From contig CM049313.1 in assembly GCA_026874595.1 (NCBI GenBank), forward strand, positions 74,334,659 to 74,398,658: DNA of 64,000 nt, written 5' to 3'. Both the position numbers and the translations under genes were made by a program. The notes under the pieces were generated by a model, which did no database searches, had not been told where the DNA came from, and saw only the letters and a program-made list of their open reading frames with translations. Below are positions 23,101 to 34,139 of the stretch, piece after piece; within the stretch, counting starts at the first letter, position 1; each line of letters begins with the position of its first letter. Origin of the DNA: Sipunculus nudus (taxonomy: Eukaryota > Annelida > Sipuncula > Golfingiida > Sipunculidae).

Positions 23101-24603
23101 GTCATTTCCCAATGACCATATGTTATGGCCCAATGAGCTTATGTCGTGGCCCAAAGGGCTTATGTCATGGCAAAAGAGCTTATGCCATGGTTATGCACCA
23201 TTTGTGGGGTGTATCTCCACCATTCTCAAAATGCATCTTCTCCTTTCCTTTCTTGATGAATTTTGTATTATCTGATAGAGTTAGGTGTGAGCTTCCTAAG
23301 TTCTACATAGAATTTAAAAAAAATCATTAATTATTCAAATTATGTCAAAATACAAAATATTGGTATTAACCTTAATTTCTTGACTGATTTTGATTCTGCT
23401 TGTTTTATCAGATAGGGCTTGGTGTCACATTTTAAGCTCACCTGACTGTAAGTCATCTGAGCTATAGTGATCCCTCTTTGTCCCTTGTCCCTCTGTCTGT
23501 CTGTCCGTTCGTTAACCAGGCACAAATCGTAACCACTGGGCCTAGAATCTTGTAACTTGACATTCTGGAAGGTCCATGAAAAATCTCCTTGGAAACCAGA
23601 AATTAGGTCTCTGTTATTGATTTTTACTAATTTTTTTCTCTATTTTTGAGACCTTTAAAAATGTGAACTTCTGTTAACAGGGCACAAATCATAAAGACTG
23701 GACCTAGAATCTTCATTCTTGACACACTAAGAGCCATATGAAAAGTCTTCATGGAAACCAGAAATTAGGTGTCTGTTACCCATATCCTTCGAGCTATAGG
23801 GCCCCAAAGTACACTCAAAGTATACTCAATAAAATTCATAGAAAAACTTCAATAATCTCATTAACTACATCACTGATGGTCATGAATTTTTGCATACATA
23901 TTGATCATGAGATGTTTCATCAGTTTCTGCAGACTGGTGGCACCACCTGTATTTTTCGATTTTTTACAAATTGTTTTCTCTATTTTTTAGACCTTTAAAA
24001 ATGTGATTATCTGTTAACAGGGCAAAAATCGTAAAGACTGGACCTAGAATCTTCATTCTTGACACACTAAGACTAAGAGACCTATGAAGTCTCCATGGAA
24101 ACTGAAATAAGGGCTCTGTTACCCATATCCTTTGAGCTGTGGGGCTCCCAATTACCCCCCAAAATAATGGAATTTGATAAAAAAAACTGCAACATCACAA
24201 TAACTAAAACACTGATGGTCATGATTTTTGGCATAAATATTGATCAAGAGGTGTTTCATCAGTTCCTGCAGACTGGTTCTGACTTTTGGCATACATATTG
24301 ATCATGAATACACTGCCTCGACAAACTTTGTTGACAGATGCACATACTTGTAATTAGGCTACCAGATCTTAATATATGTATATTTTAATTTTCAGTGTTA
24401 ATGAACCTGCCCTCGACAAACATCCAGAGAAGCGAATGAAGGCAGCTTACCAAGAATTTGAGGATATCAACTTGCCAAGATTAAAAGCAGAAAATCCAAA
24501 TATGAGACTATCACAGTTGAAACAAATGCTTAAAAAGGACTGGATGAAATCCCCTGATAACCCCATGAATCAGAGACATATGGCAAACAATGCCAAGAGA
24601 TAA
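7376..24603 (+). CDS. CCDC124: CCDC124 (Lso2 family) ribosome-associated coiled-coil protein, 4 coding exons
   Basis: Join of 7376-7534, 8099-8261, 14710-14833 and 24396-24603 gives 654 bp, 217 residues plus stop; the human protein is about the same length. It opens MPKKFKGENSK and reads WKDDDKHVMRK-like (here WKDDNKHVMRKQQRK) near residue 50. A highly charged coiled coil covers about residues 15-75. The conserved C-terminal domain has PLEENVNR (123-130), ARTVEDAISVL and ends with NPNMRLSQLKQMLKKDW and SPDNPMNQR. All junctions have GT/AG ends and keep frame (phases 0, 1, 2). Known for the family: CCDC124 and yeast Lso2 bind idle 80S ribosomes and help translation resume; human CCDC124 is also reported at centrosome and midbody. 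Function here is by homology. Introns 2 and 3 are filled with transposons. A decayed LINE lies about 500 bp upstream. The 5' UTR and promoter are not resolved. Confidence 0.96.
8099..8261 (+). CDS. CCDC124: CCDC124 coding exon 2 (residues 54-107)
   Basis: Acceptor TTCTTTTAG, donor GCAG/GTAAAA, ending phase 1. It encodes the lysine/glutamate-rich second half of the coiled coil (EEKEKKKQEAAQRKQEN) and the SSKVTQAQI motif that aligns with SSKVTRAQI in vertebrate CCDC124. Confidence 0.96.
8549..8889. mobile_element. MITE, family 2, copy 1 (about 75-bp TIRs), CCDC124 intron 2
   Basis: The left end GCTCCTCACGCAGCAGTTGT and the right end (complement GCTCCTCACACAACAGTTAT) match over about 75 bp with a few mismatches, including CATCCTTTTATGTAA and GCAAGGTT. 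Relatives lie at 30056-30374 and 46274-46589. No coding frame. Confidence 0.8.
9137..9156 (+). repeat. Poly-G run (20 G)
   Basis: Uninterrupted G20 in CCDC124 intron 2. It is one of about a dozen G or C runs of 14-20 bases in the window. Confidence 0.9.
9751..11935. mobile_element. Insertion inside element A, with duplicated ends
   Basis: It starts CTAGCAATTACCCGTGCTAC, with a CCGTGC-TAC-GCACGG hairpin, and ends near AATATATAGAT. Two ends resemble each other: 9948-10070 and 11810-11935 share TCTTCGGACAAA, AAAATCAC, TCAGAGGAGA, AATCGC and ATATATAGAT. Element B at 19330-19385 has the matching sequence without this insert, so it arrived after the A/B family spread. The ORF-like stretches inside look unconstrained. 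Confidence 0.55.
12115..13282 (+). mobile_element. Helitron-like non-autonomous element with tandem core
   Basis: Near the left end is a hairpin ATGCCCCCGG...GGCCGGGGCAT. The right end has GTGTCG-TTC-CGACAC (13262-13276) and then AT and CTAG before T (13279-13283), the layout of a Helitron 3' end. Between them are about six monomers marked by TTCGCAATGCCTGCAG at about 12220, 12400, 12580, 12760, 12922 and 13084, spaced about 180 bp then about 162 bp. Bivalve pearl/BIV160-type elements have a similar tandem core, but I cannot test sequence identity. Confidence 0.6.
14710..14833 (+). CDS. CCDC124: CCDC124 coding exon 3 (residues 108-148)
   Basis: Acceptor TTTGTACAG, donor CTCAG/GTACGT, entering phase 1 and leaving phase 2. 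It contains PLEENVNR and the EARTVEDAISVL stretch of the conserved C-terminal domain. An open frame on the opposite strand across this exon is only its shadow. Confidence 0.96.
15474..15662. repeat. Dispersed repeat, copy 1
   Basis: It shares TTCACATG(G/C)GCATGCTTA, CCTTACCAC, ATTTGCCTTGAA, TAATCCAACATATT and ATTACCCTTTT, in order, with 44069-44262. The two copies lie about 28.6 kb apart, in different genes. Confidence 0.7.
15936..18384 (+). mobile_element. TTTTTAGCTCAGCTGA element C with AGGTCA arrays, intron 3
   Basis: It opens TTTTTTAGCTCAGCTGACTT, with CCGTCCGGCCGG-type tandem sequence after it, and closes CAGCTGAGCGTCATGACCCA then TGGGTCACTTGTTTT. Inside are about 135-146-bp units, each with AGGTCA-like half-sites (16282-16308, 16428-16454, 16571-16589, 16699-16725). 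No coding content. Confidence 0.65.
18386..18800 (+). repeat. Tandem units with TGACCTTGACCTT
   Basis: Three imperfect units of about 120-140 bp: GTGA(A/T)..TAACTTTTGAA..., then TTTCATGAAATT and TGACCTTGACCTTCATC. They resemble the internal units of element C in the opposite sense of the AGGTCA motif. Confidence 0.55.
20117..20153. repeat. (AT)n microsatellite
   Basis: Alternating TA over about 37 bp with one AAA interruption. Confidence 0.85.
20350..21846 (+). mobile_element. Second Helitron-like element, itself interrupted
   Basis: It shares TATAGTTTTACCCATGTCCG and CATTCCGAAATCAAACAGTT with the 12-kb copy, lacks the left hairpin, and ends with GTGTCG-TTC-TGACAC then CTAG/T (21843-21847). 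It lies inside element B and is interrupted by another repeat at about 20481-21461. Confidence 0.6.
20481..21461 (+). mobile_element. TTTTTAGCCCTCAGCTCAT element nested in the Helitron-like copy
   Basis: It opens TTTTTAGCCCTCAGCTCATA. It has three imperfect units of about 306 bp, each starting near TTGTG(AGTGGG)ATATCTC (20597, 20904, 21209) and containing GATGGGTGA(T/C)CTTG. It ends around CTAG at 21458-21461, where the interrupted TTTTGCAATGC host sequence resumes. Confidence 0.5.
22652..23192 (+). repeat. 21-bp minisatellite, about 25 units, CCDC124 intron 3
   Basis: Unit consensus CATGGCCCAATGAGCTTATGC, each unit with a central CCATGG. Because the unit is 21 bp (7 codons) and stop-poor, long frames arise on both strands. 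On + they read as heptads (ELMPWPN...) or (CHGPMSL...), on - as (GHGISSL...). The frames lack a conserved start, and the block sits in an intron, so I treat it as non-coding. Confidence 0.9.
23430..24310 (+). mobile_element. TTTTTAGCTCA-type element D, 3'-truncated, intron 3
   Basis: It opens TTTTAAGCTCACCTGACTGT and ends without the usual CAGCTGAGC terminus. Three imperfect units start near GTTAAC(C/A)(A)GGGCACAAATC (about 23512, 23675, 24015), each followed by GACCTAGAATCTT and TCCATGGAAACC. The last unit stops within 100 bp of CCDC124 exon 4. Confidence 0.6.
24396..24603 (+). CDS. CCDC124: CCDC124 terminal coding exon 4 (residues 149-217, stop TAA)
   Basis: Acceptor TTAATTTTCAG. A split AG/T codon gives Ser149. 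It encodes LDKHPEKRMKAAYQEFED, LPRLKAENPNMRLSQLK and SPDNPMNQRHM, the most conserved block of the family, then TAA. The exon starts less than 100 bp after a transposon remnant (about 23430-24310). Confidence 0.97.
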
Positions 24604-27600
24604 GGTTAATGAAATGATGAGAATAATAAATTGCATAGTTGTAATACAGTAACCATGAGATGGTCATTAATGAAATTGAGCTTGCCCAAAGACTAAATAA
24701 GACTGTTGGGTAATGCATAGTTTTGAGTTCATATTATGTATATTATTTTGGTTAAAATTGTGAAAATGGTCAAGTAACAAGTGATAATTATTTTAGACCA
24801 TATTTTCTTGGTCTGAGTGTTTATTTTCTTTTATCTATCTGTCATGTCCTGTGCAGATCTGGTAGACATTAATTCCATTAGGGAATTTAGCACATCATAT
24901 GATCTGAAATATACACATAACTTCCCCTTCCTACCAATCCCTATGCATGTATACATGTGTTAACCACTGTAACCATGCATCTCCAAATCTGGTTCATGAG
25001 TCAGTATATGTAGTGTGCAGAAATTGAACTCTTCTATATATGATGAACTGTTTTCATGTGTGCAAATGCTCTGTAAATGGATCTTTAAAAATGGACTGCA
25101 TTGAAACAGATCAGAAAGCAATTCTGATGTTTTCAGGTAAAAAAATAACCTTAATTCCCAATACAGCCCTGGGTTTATGTCGCCAGGTGCAGCAGATTCT
25201 TTTTAATTGGTGTCATTCAAGGACAAATGAGGCACACATAAAAATGTTGTCTGTTGAAAAATCTTAAATATTTGTGGAAACATTTGACAGATTGCACACT
25301 ACAGAGCATGTCTGTACTCATGCAGAATTGCAGATACAAGGCTTTAGAAATTTCCTTTCTGCATAATATAAACCATCTATATGGCCCTCTTATGTCGTTA
25401 CTTTACAAAGATTACACAAGTTGTGTAGTAAAACCTGAGTGCATAATCCAGTCCTGAAAGCTTTTACTGTGTGCTGAAATGGGTTATACAAAGGCCATTA
25501 TTTTTGGCGCTGGGCTTTTTGACTGGACGCAGATGGTTTGAACCCTTTCATGGTGATAATAAATTGGTATTAGACATTTTTAACATGTATATTCTTATTT
25601 GTGCATGTTGAAATGATAATAAAACCGCACCCCATAGGTTAGTTGCTATTGTAACATCAAACATTACTAACAAGAGGCAATGTTTATGTAAAAAACAATA
25701 AATTACGTTACACATTGTTGACATACAGCACATACAATTTCTGTTGCTGATTGATCCATTTATTCATCAGCTTCTATACTGTGTCAGTGTGGACATTTTT
25801 TATCATAATAAGCAGCAGATTTTTTTACACATATTTCACAGTAGGAGCCTCCCTGCGATCTATTCATTATGAATGGCCACCTCGCCACCTCGGTGTAATT
25901 TCTTCATGTGTAACTTTCTGATGAACCAAGATTGGTCTGTCCCTGTTGAGAAATGAATGTGCGTGCTCTTAAAATAACTTTTTTTTATTGCTAACAAATC
26001 CCTTGCTGGCATCAGTGAATAGTAAGTTTAATATCAAGTGAATCACACTATAACAGGATAAACACATAATCTTACATCTCATAATGTAATTAATTTTAAA
26101 TGGAATATAATCCAATATGGGACTAATAGCTTTGTTGCCAAGCAGTACTGTGGTATCCTCAGTGAGAACAATGTGATGTGTGGGGGATAACCCTAGAGTT
26201 AAAGGCAAGCGATAGGCAAGCCAGATCATGCAGACAGCTTTCATACCTACCTGGTAGGTGCGAGGTTTCTTATCAAGATTGCAAGCAACATTGGACACAC
26301 TCTGCAACATTAGTGAAAACTCCTTCTTATTCTCCATGAGTCATGGATGAGCTTGGGTAGAAGAAACGTTTAATATGTCCTCCCCACTAATATGACCAGG
26401 CTGCTTTAATATACACCCCACTAACATGAACCCCACCCTGGTAACCACTGCACTTATTTTGCCATCATGATCATTTATATAGCATTTTAATGATAATGAT
26501 TAGGTTAGTAACTTTCTACTGCATCACATGTATGAATAGAATATATGTCCTTAGTGGATTGTAATGAAATATATTGATCATTGAGAGGTTTGTCTGTGAG
26601 ATCTTCATTTCCAGGTTTATTTAACAATGAGTATGATGAGATAACTTACCATCAGGGTTCTGGTGAACTTGAGTGGGGGGGGGGGGGGGGGGGGTTAGCA
26701 AGGTTGCTGCAGATAACCCTGTCAGGAGGTAGCATAGAAAGTATTTGTTAACATTTTCGAGAGACATTCCGGATTTCTGAAGAAGGTGCTTATATTTTTC
26801 CAACAAAAGTTTAACTGTGTAAAAACTATGTTTACTCCAGCATATAGTCATGAATACATGAGTGAAAATAACCAGCTGTTGGATTTTCTTACTTTGGGCC
26901 TGTGTTAACTTGCATGTGAAACAGGTTATAATGATCTGTACAGGACTTGTTACTTTAGAGATACAAAATGGCTGAGGTGGAAAACAATGTGAGTGTACCC
27001 AGTTGTTAACTGGTATTTTAGGTTTTTCTTTATTTGAATGTGAAAAGGTTGTAAAACAAAATTCAACACAGGTATTTTCAAGTATTAGCTGCATTGCATT
27101 ATTTATGTCAACAGTAATATTAAGCAGGGCTGTATAACAGCCAAATTTCATTTGTCCTGCAGTCAAATCAAAGTTCAAATATGTAATGTTAAATGTAACT
27201 GAAAAACAGACATAAAAGAGGCGTCCCTTGTAATGGGAAGAGTGTTTTATTTATTTTTATTGAGTAGCAGATGGCATATTTGTGACTTTTTAAGAAATGT
27301 TTGAAGGATTGTTTCCACTCTTCAGTATTGAGAATCTGGTTTCATGCAGCAATGAAGAGCAGTGTTTCATTCAGTACACTTCATTTTTTTGGGTTCATGG
27401 ATACAACCAGGCAAAATAATGGGTTTATTAATGTATAGAATCAAATGCTTTTACTGTTTGATTAAAGGTTGCAAGGCACTTGGTCATTAGTAGGCCTAGT
27501 ATCTAATGATAATTCAGTTTTTTTTATACAGACTTTGTGGGACTCTTGAATGGGCATTGAAAGGTTGGATATAGGTCAATACAATGATATGGTCAGATCA

Positions 27601-28440
27601 TGTTTATGTATCTGAAAATATGACTGAAGTCTGAATGTGTATATCATTACTAAAAAATGAGCAAGTACTACTGAATTCCTGGCTATTGCTACTCTGGTCA
27701 TCTTGTTTATGTCAACAGACTGTCAGACTGATTAATGCAACTGTTTACCACTAGGTGGAGCTTATGATATGAATAACTGTTCCAGATGTAAGTCAGATTG
27801 CATTGATTTGACAAATTATCAAATCAACAATAAAATTTGCTTTGTTAAGAGAATAAAGCTAAAACTTTGCAATGCTAAATGAGCCTTTTGAAACCCTGAA
27901 ATTCATGGTCAATTTATTTGAATCCCAGTCCAAGAAGAATTTTTTTTTCACCTATACCATGTTGTATTTTCAATTAACTCCGAACGTCTAGTTTCATTTA
28001 GGATTTCATGAACTGGCCACTTGAAGATATTTTGGATGATGTTATGATGTATTACGGTAACTCAGAAATCAGTACACGTTTGTGCTTATTTTACATATGA
28101 AAGGTAGTTATGATATAACTATATTGACTTTATATTTGTTTACATGGGCAGAAGTTTGTCCTTTTGTTAAGAACAATTTTATCAGTATGCATGTTTAAAG
28201 GTGACAAGATATTGTTTATTCATAAAATGGTTATGCATAAATACCATTTCTCTGAAGCAGTTATTTTCATATTTCAGTCATTAAGTGTAATATTTCGTTT
28301 CATGATATATAAATAAAATATAATATACTTGGAATGCATGTTAAGTTGGTCATACCACCAGATTCTTGTCTGCTGAGTCATGCTGTTCAGTTCTTTCTTT
28401 TTTTTTTTTTTGTTTCAATAAAGGTATTTTGAATGTGTTG
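24604..28440 (+). other. Probable CCDC124 3' UTR, alternative poly(A) signals
   Basis: No exon-like coding signal follows the stop. AATAAA occurs at 24625-24630, 25558-25563 and 25618-25623. A convincing distal site is AATAAA at 28417-28422 followed by GT-rich sequence (GAATGTGTTGTCTGTGTATG). The stretch has no copies of the repeat families that fill the introns, which fits transcribed sequence. It holds a 20-G run at 26675-26694. The true end is inferred, not shown. Confidence 0.4.
26675..26694 (+). repeat. Poly-G run (20 G)
   Basis: Uninterrupted G20 in the probable CCDC124 3' UTR. On the complement it makes the proline run of an open frame that I do not accept as a gene. Confidence 0.9.
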
Positions 28441-28684
28441 TCTGTGTATGAAGTACTTGGTTCTTATTCTGGTGTAAATAGCCATATGAATAAAGCCATT
28501 GGATATACGGTATATTTCCTCAGAACTGCCACTCACTTTTGACAAAAAATCTGGAAAAATTAATAGCTCTTACTTATGGAAATTTTTCACCAATTTTTTG
28601 TTAACATCTTGGATAAGTGGGTCATTTCGTCTTTTTGCTGTCATCGTTAACCCGGTAGAAATGGAAGGGGAGGATTGTATAAAT

Positions 28685-28704
28685 GGGGGGGGGGGGGGGG
28701 GGGG
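28685..28704 (+). repeat. Poly-G run (20 G)
   Basis: Second G20 run, just before the element fragment at 28800-29450. Confidence 0.9.
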
Positions 28705-28799
28705 TTCTGTTGTTCAAACCAGGAATTCTAATGAGAAAACCTTAAAAGGTCCTGAAAAATAAAGGTGGGGTATTGGCTGCAAAAATTAGTTTGAAACCA

Positions 28800-29450
28800 T
28801 GATATAAGGTCAAGAATAGCAAGTTCTCATAATTGAAAACTGGTGACCTTGAATGTCAAAGAGGCCACAATTCAGGATAATTATGAACCTCTTAACTTTT
28901 TAAACCTGATAAACTGCAAATTTTTTCTCTCGGATTTTGTACTCCTGTTGCCAAGTTCTTAGAGAAGTTCTAGAACTGGTGATCTTGAAGTACTGACCAA
29001 ACCTTTAATGCCACACCTTCCATCTTTCAGGAACTCCTTACCTGATAAAAGCGGAATTAACCTGTATCCTTGATTTCACAAGGTCAAAGGTCACATGGTC
29101 CAGTTCTTGAGAAAGTTTTTTTTTATGCATTTAATGCCAAACATTTTATCCCAAACCTTCATTTCAGGTATGGTCACCTACCCATAAGGGAAGAACGCAT
29201 TTATTTTGAGGTCACAAGGTTAAAGGTCAAGATTATAGGAATTCTTCTTTAACAAGCTTTTGGATACATTTGTATCCAACCTTTTCCTTCCAAACTTTCC
29301 ATCTTACACATTTGGTTCACCAACCAGTAGAGACAGAACCCTTTTGGTTTTTAGGTCAAGGTCACGGGACCGTCGTTTGAAAAAAAAAACATACAAATAT
29401 ATTCTTTAAGACAAAGCTGAGCGTCGAGACCCATATGGATCCCTAGTTTT
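28800..29450 (+). mobile_element. TTTTTAGCTCAGCTGA family, 3' fragment E
   Basis: It has AGGTCAAAGGTCA (29081-29093), AGGTCACAAGGTTAAAGGTC (about 29209) and AGGTCAAGGTCA (about 29352), and it closes AAAGCTGAGCGTCGAGACCC then ATATGGATCCCTAGTTTT. Here the terminal four bases are CTAG, where other copies have CTTG. The 5' half is missing. Confidence 0.6.
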
Positions 29451-30055
29451 AATTTGGCTTTATGGGACTAAATTCTGATTATCGCAAAATTTCTTTTATG
29501 TCTTTTTCTCTAAATGTTTCATGTGTTTGCTTACGTGATGCTATGTTTATTACCCAAATATCTCAGGAACTGCCAGGCTATAAGCACCAAATGTTATGGA
29601 TATATATGTTTATGACTGGTATGTCAGCGTTGCCTTTAGGTAGCACAGCTTATGTTGACGTAGTTTCTTTCAGACAAAATGATCATTTCCACTTTTACCT
29701 ACCCAGCTTTTAACTTTCCAGAACCCGAGGGTGATCTTTTTTCAAATTGACAGCTTTATTGAACTTTCAAATTCACGTATTGAATTATCTAATGGTTATT
29801 GTATTCGTTTACAAAATGTTGTTTAAAAAAAGGATTATATCGGTTAGCATGTAAACTATTAGTGGTGCCACTTATGTTGACCTGTTTCCTGCAAGCGAAA
29901 ATGGTATATTCCACTATACTGAATGGTAGGTATAAATAATCGATAGGTGGCACCACTTGCTTGACTGCAGCTTAATAAATTGATTGTTACCCACTGTCAT
30001 CCAACAGGTTCAATACAAATGTCACTTACCGATTTGATATTTCACAATAATCAGT

Positions 30056-30374
30056 GCACTCTTGGCTCAGTGGGTATACACTGAAGTCGTCCCAGGTCTC
30101 CTCCATTTTATTTGCTGCTTTGTATAGCAAGATTACCAGAGTTTCCCCGCCAGGGCTCACACAGGGCAACAATTGTAATTAGACCAATGAGAGGGTAGTA
30201 TCGCATTGTGCATCCAACCCAAGTCTTAAATCCGCGACACCCCGATTTCGTTTGTCTGGTTCTTGGCCCTGTGCCAGCTTTGGTGTCGAGACCAAAGAAA
30301 AACTTGCTAAACAAAGCAGCGGTTATAACAAAGGAGATCTGGAACGACTGCAGTGTATAACCGCTGCGTGAGGA
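30056..30374. mobile_element. MITE, family 2, copy 2
   Basis: The right end complement GTCCTCACGCAGCGGTTATA continues to CACTGCAGTCGTTCCAG and CTGCTTTG, and pairs with the left end at 30056-30130. The core shares GTAATTAGACCAATGAGAG and CATTGTGCATCCAA with the 46-kb copy. Confidence 0.78.
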
Positions 30375-31409
30375 CAGCCAGAATATTTTGCTTTAAAATT
30401 ATTTCTAACAAAAGACTCCAATAATTCAAACAATATTTCGGTGATTAAATTAAAACATCATAATCAATAATAATTTGGTATCATGTTAATCTCGGATATC
30501 TTTATAAATAGAAGAGGACTGGTGAGCGCCAGCATCAGTTTCTTTGAATATACACAAATCTAATGGATATTATTAGACTGCAGATATCCTTGTCAAGAGT
30601 GAGGCATCAGCAAAGAAATTGGAGTTGTTGCATTTTAACCAGTTACAATTTATGAAATATTCCTTTAATTCCTGTGAAAGGATTACGCCACAAGTTTCTG
30701 TTAAGTATGACTAACAGTTATAAAAATGCATACACAAGCACCGGATTCTACTGCGGATTGTCACACTCTGAACACCACAATGCACCGCGGCTTCTAAATA
30801 CACAGATGGCGTAGGTATAAATGTTCAAGTGTGATTGAGAATTATTATTTCAAGGCAAATTCCATAAACATGGATATTTTTGTGGCAAGGATTTCTCGGA
30901 TTAAGTAATATTTTTGTAAGCATGCGCTTGTGCAATGCCGGTAAACAGAATGTATTTCCTTAAAATGTAAAAGTTTTTATTTCAAATTTTGATAGTTGAG
31001 ACAAGTAGTCCCGGCCGTCCCTCAGTGCTTAACAGGAAGAGGTTCGTTCTGAGTAGAAACCACAATAGGAAGGTTTTTGGTTATTTGGTTATTTTTTGGT
31101 TTATTTGACTTTCTTGTACCATTTTGAAGAACTTTCTTGGAGTGCCGAATTAGAGCAATGGCCGAGTGATAATCAATGTTGGAGATAACCTAACCTAAAA
31201 TCCACTGGGTGATGGGAAAGTTTCAACCCTGCTGAGAGCAGGTGGCATTATTGTATTAGGCTGCTGTGATGGCGTTCAGTCCGGATTCAAATGCAACAGA
31301 CCCATGAATTAAAAGTTTCTCAAGCACACTAAGTAAAGCTGTGTCACCATGGACAGTTGGAGTAAAGCTAGTCTGGTCTCGTAACATTTTGACATTGCTT
31401 TTCAAGGGT
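30375..31409. other. Intergenic, nothing recognised
   Basis: AT-rich with no supported exon, RNA gene or shared repeat. Confidence 0.5.
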
Positions 31410-31552
31410 TTCAGAGCATTTTTTTTGCGGCCTGGACACCCTTCCCCAACCCCCATTTTTTACTGGACCTGGGGACCTTTTTCCTTAGGTTTTGTCACAA
31501 GTCCTCCTATGTTGGAACCCTCCTTTTCCTAAATGCTGGATCCGCCCCTGCA
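31410..31552. repeat. GGATCCGCCCC-type repeat, copy 1
   Basis: TTTTTTGCGGCCTGGACACC...AAGTCCTCCTA...TTTTCCTAAATGCTGGATCC then GCCCCTG. It shares these blocks with 57420-57543. Confidence 0.6.
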
Positions 31553-33620
31553 TTGGGGTATATGGCAGGAAGGTGTCAGGCTTTCTGAAACCTTCTGATA
31601 AAGATTACTTTGAATAAGTAACACACGTAATATAAAATATAAGCTGTATCAAATATTGCATTGTTTTTGTTTTGTCAAGATAAAATAGTTTAATCATCGC
31701 TAGGAATGTCCATAGTGTGCAAATATGTTGTCCTAGCAAACAGACACACGGCCTTGAGAGAACAGGACAAGGGCTTGATTTGACTCATAATTAACGCCTT
31801 TGTCTTAGCAGCTAAAACATTGCGTATACATACATGTTCTGGGGGGGGGGGGGGGAGGGGGACAATAACACCATGAAGTAGTTATTTGCATAAGTCTAAA
31901 GAATTCGGAAACTCTTTCAATAAAAGAAAGTGTCCAAAAGGCGTAAACATAGGCCCTACTTCATCAAACTATACATAATTCAAGAAAGGTTAACAGTTCT
32001 TTTAGAACTCGATTCCTCGTTTTCGAGCAAAACAAAGACCCATGCCATTGAGCGGTGTATATATACGAGACAGTTCTGGAAATTATTTTTTGTATATTTT
32101 AAGCCAACAAGACGAGAGGTGTGAGTTACAACAGTGCCCCCTCTACCCGTCACACAGCTGTTTGCGCGGCGTATCTCTGACTGATGCTCGGTGGTATTCT
32201 GCGTTATGTCAGCTGAGCTAATACTTGTCATCTTGTGTTGTCTAATTGATGTAACAGGGCCATTGTGAGTGCGAAATTACCCTTTAACTTAATTAAAAGT
32301 TGTGTTTACCTGCAGTGCCCAACTGTAGCTTATGACTTCAGCAATGTAATTTATTAAAGCAGACCTTGACCATAGATGAGATCATGTTTCAATGGGACGC
32401 GCGTGAGGGCAGCCCGAATGATGAATGTGCAAACAAACCGATATTTGTGTATAACTGGAAAATGTGATATTTGAGTATTGATCTTAATTGTCTCAACTTA
32501 AGATAACCCTCCCACGTTTGCGAACACCCCCCCCCCCCCCACCCCCCACCCCGAAGATCAATCGACGTCAATTGTGATTCATATAATCTAATCATCAGCA
32601 GGTCGATGCGCTCTCTGAATTATGCGAGTTTGTTAGTTAAAAGACAAAATAATATCCATTCTTCAGTTCCTAGCCCGATCCTGTACGTTTTCATTTTGTT
32701 CTCTCTTTATTCAATTTGAATTTACAAAAATCTGTAAAAATACGACAGCATGTGTTTCTTGTTTTGTTCGTTATAATTTAAATTTATTATATAAATATAT
32801 ATTTTATGTTCCTCAAACTATTTAAAGTTGGAAATAGCCAAAAGGTGTAAAGTCAAAAGAGCCGTCAAAATATATTAAAAGACGATAAATTATATACAAA
32901 AGAGACGACAATAATTCATAAAATAATAATTATATATCAGATTAGTCTACTTCAAAGGTTAGCATTAATCAGCCATTTACAAGTTGACCTTCACCAGGAA
33001 CAGGGCATTTCTAACATGAATAAATGCCAGTTTATTGACTTCAGGTTCTTTGGACCTATCACCACGTAAAACACATAGCCCCATCTGAGCCTTAACATCC
33101 AAGGTATTTTTATAATTTATATTCTCCGATATTTCAGACATACTGATTAAAAGAAGCAAACCTGATATTGAATTAATGATTCTAAGTCACCAAGTGGTCG
33201 TTTTCTCCCAGAATTCATATTTATTGTTATCAAGTACACCACTTGCCTATTCAGACGTAACATGCTTTGTAATAAGTGCAGCAGCCAACAAAATATTTCA
33301 TAAATGTGAAAACACACTGGTCTAATATATCACTTGCGACGTTACCAAATCTATCGGTCCCAACAGAGTTTTTTGGTCCAGTATATTGCCACTAGAGGTC
33401 TCCTTAATTGTCTTCATCACACCTCCGCCAGGAGATATCTATGGAAAATTTTTGCCTTGGTTGGTTACTTGGGTGGATAGTTAGTTTGTCTGTTTGCAAC
33501 TCTACCTAAAGCATTATGATCAAACTTTAATGAGACGTGGAAGGTAAGGGCAACAAACAAGGAACAATCCATTATTTGGTTAGGTAATATGGTCGCCACA
33601 CAAGAAGAGAATTATTCGAG
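31553..33620. other. Intergenic, simple repeats only
   Basis: It holds a G15 run at 31841-31855 and a C14 run with more C blocks at 32527-32552. No gene evidence. Around 33420-33560, CCTCCGCCAGGAG and CTTTAATGAGAC loosely resemble the repeat at 41485-41700. Confidence 0.4.
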
Positions 33621-33639
33621 GTAACGCCATGGTATTAAC

Positions 33640-33890
33640 GCATTCACGTGTTGAAAGAAAAACACCAGTAGATATATAAATGGCGTTTGGTGTTTTAAAC
33701 TTCGCTCAAACAGAAAAAACGCAGTTAGGTGTCGATATTGAAACGCCGTTGTTTATTTTTCAACACCCTTGGCGTTCATGCTAAATAAAGCACCCTGAAA
33801 AATAAACGCCTCAACGCGTTTTAAAATAGTCGGCTCTGTGGGGCGTCGATTTAGGTGTTCAAATTGAACGCCTGGTTTTTACTGTGTATA
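33640..33890. repeat. Candidate foldback/MITE rich in AACGCC and GGTGTT motifs
   Basis: GTTTATTTTTCAACACCC and CACCCTGAAAAATAAACGCC are inverted to each other across a 25-30-bp centre. GGCGTC, GGTGTT, AACGCC and GGCGTT recur on both sides. The ends are not defined. Confidence 0.4.
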
Positions 33891-34139
33891 TACTATGTTT
33901 GTTATAGTCGCGAGTAAAGTCATTCACTGGCGTTATGTGCCGCCTTTGTTCTTCGGGAAGAGTTGACCTGTGATGGAACCGTCGAATTGGTGAACCGTGA
34001 ACCATATTGTTTTGTTATATATGTCCTGCGCCTCTGTAGCGGACACGAAAGTTAGATCAGGATACTGGCAGAAGTAGTTACGTGGTCTCTGACGACTCTC
34101 TTACATTCACATAGACAAACAAACAACACATCAATACAT

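Noticed and set aside
22652-23192. CRISPR-like regular repeat
   Set aside because: The units are contiguous without spacers, and the DNA is eukaryotic.
22478-23275. Several 60-117-residue frames of heptad repeats
   Set aside because: They are all products of the 21-bp minisatellite read in different frames; the block is intronic.
26621-27178. Longest open frame in the window, 185 residues on the minus strand
   Set aside because: It lies opposite the probable CCDC124 3' UTR. Its proline run comes from a G20 homopolymer, and composition and motifs match no family, so chance is likelier.
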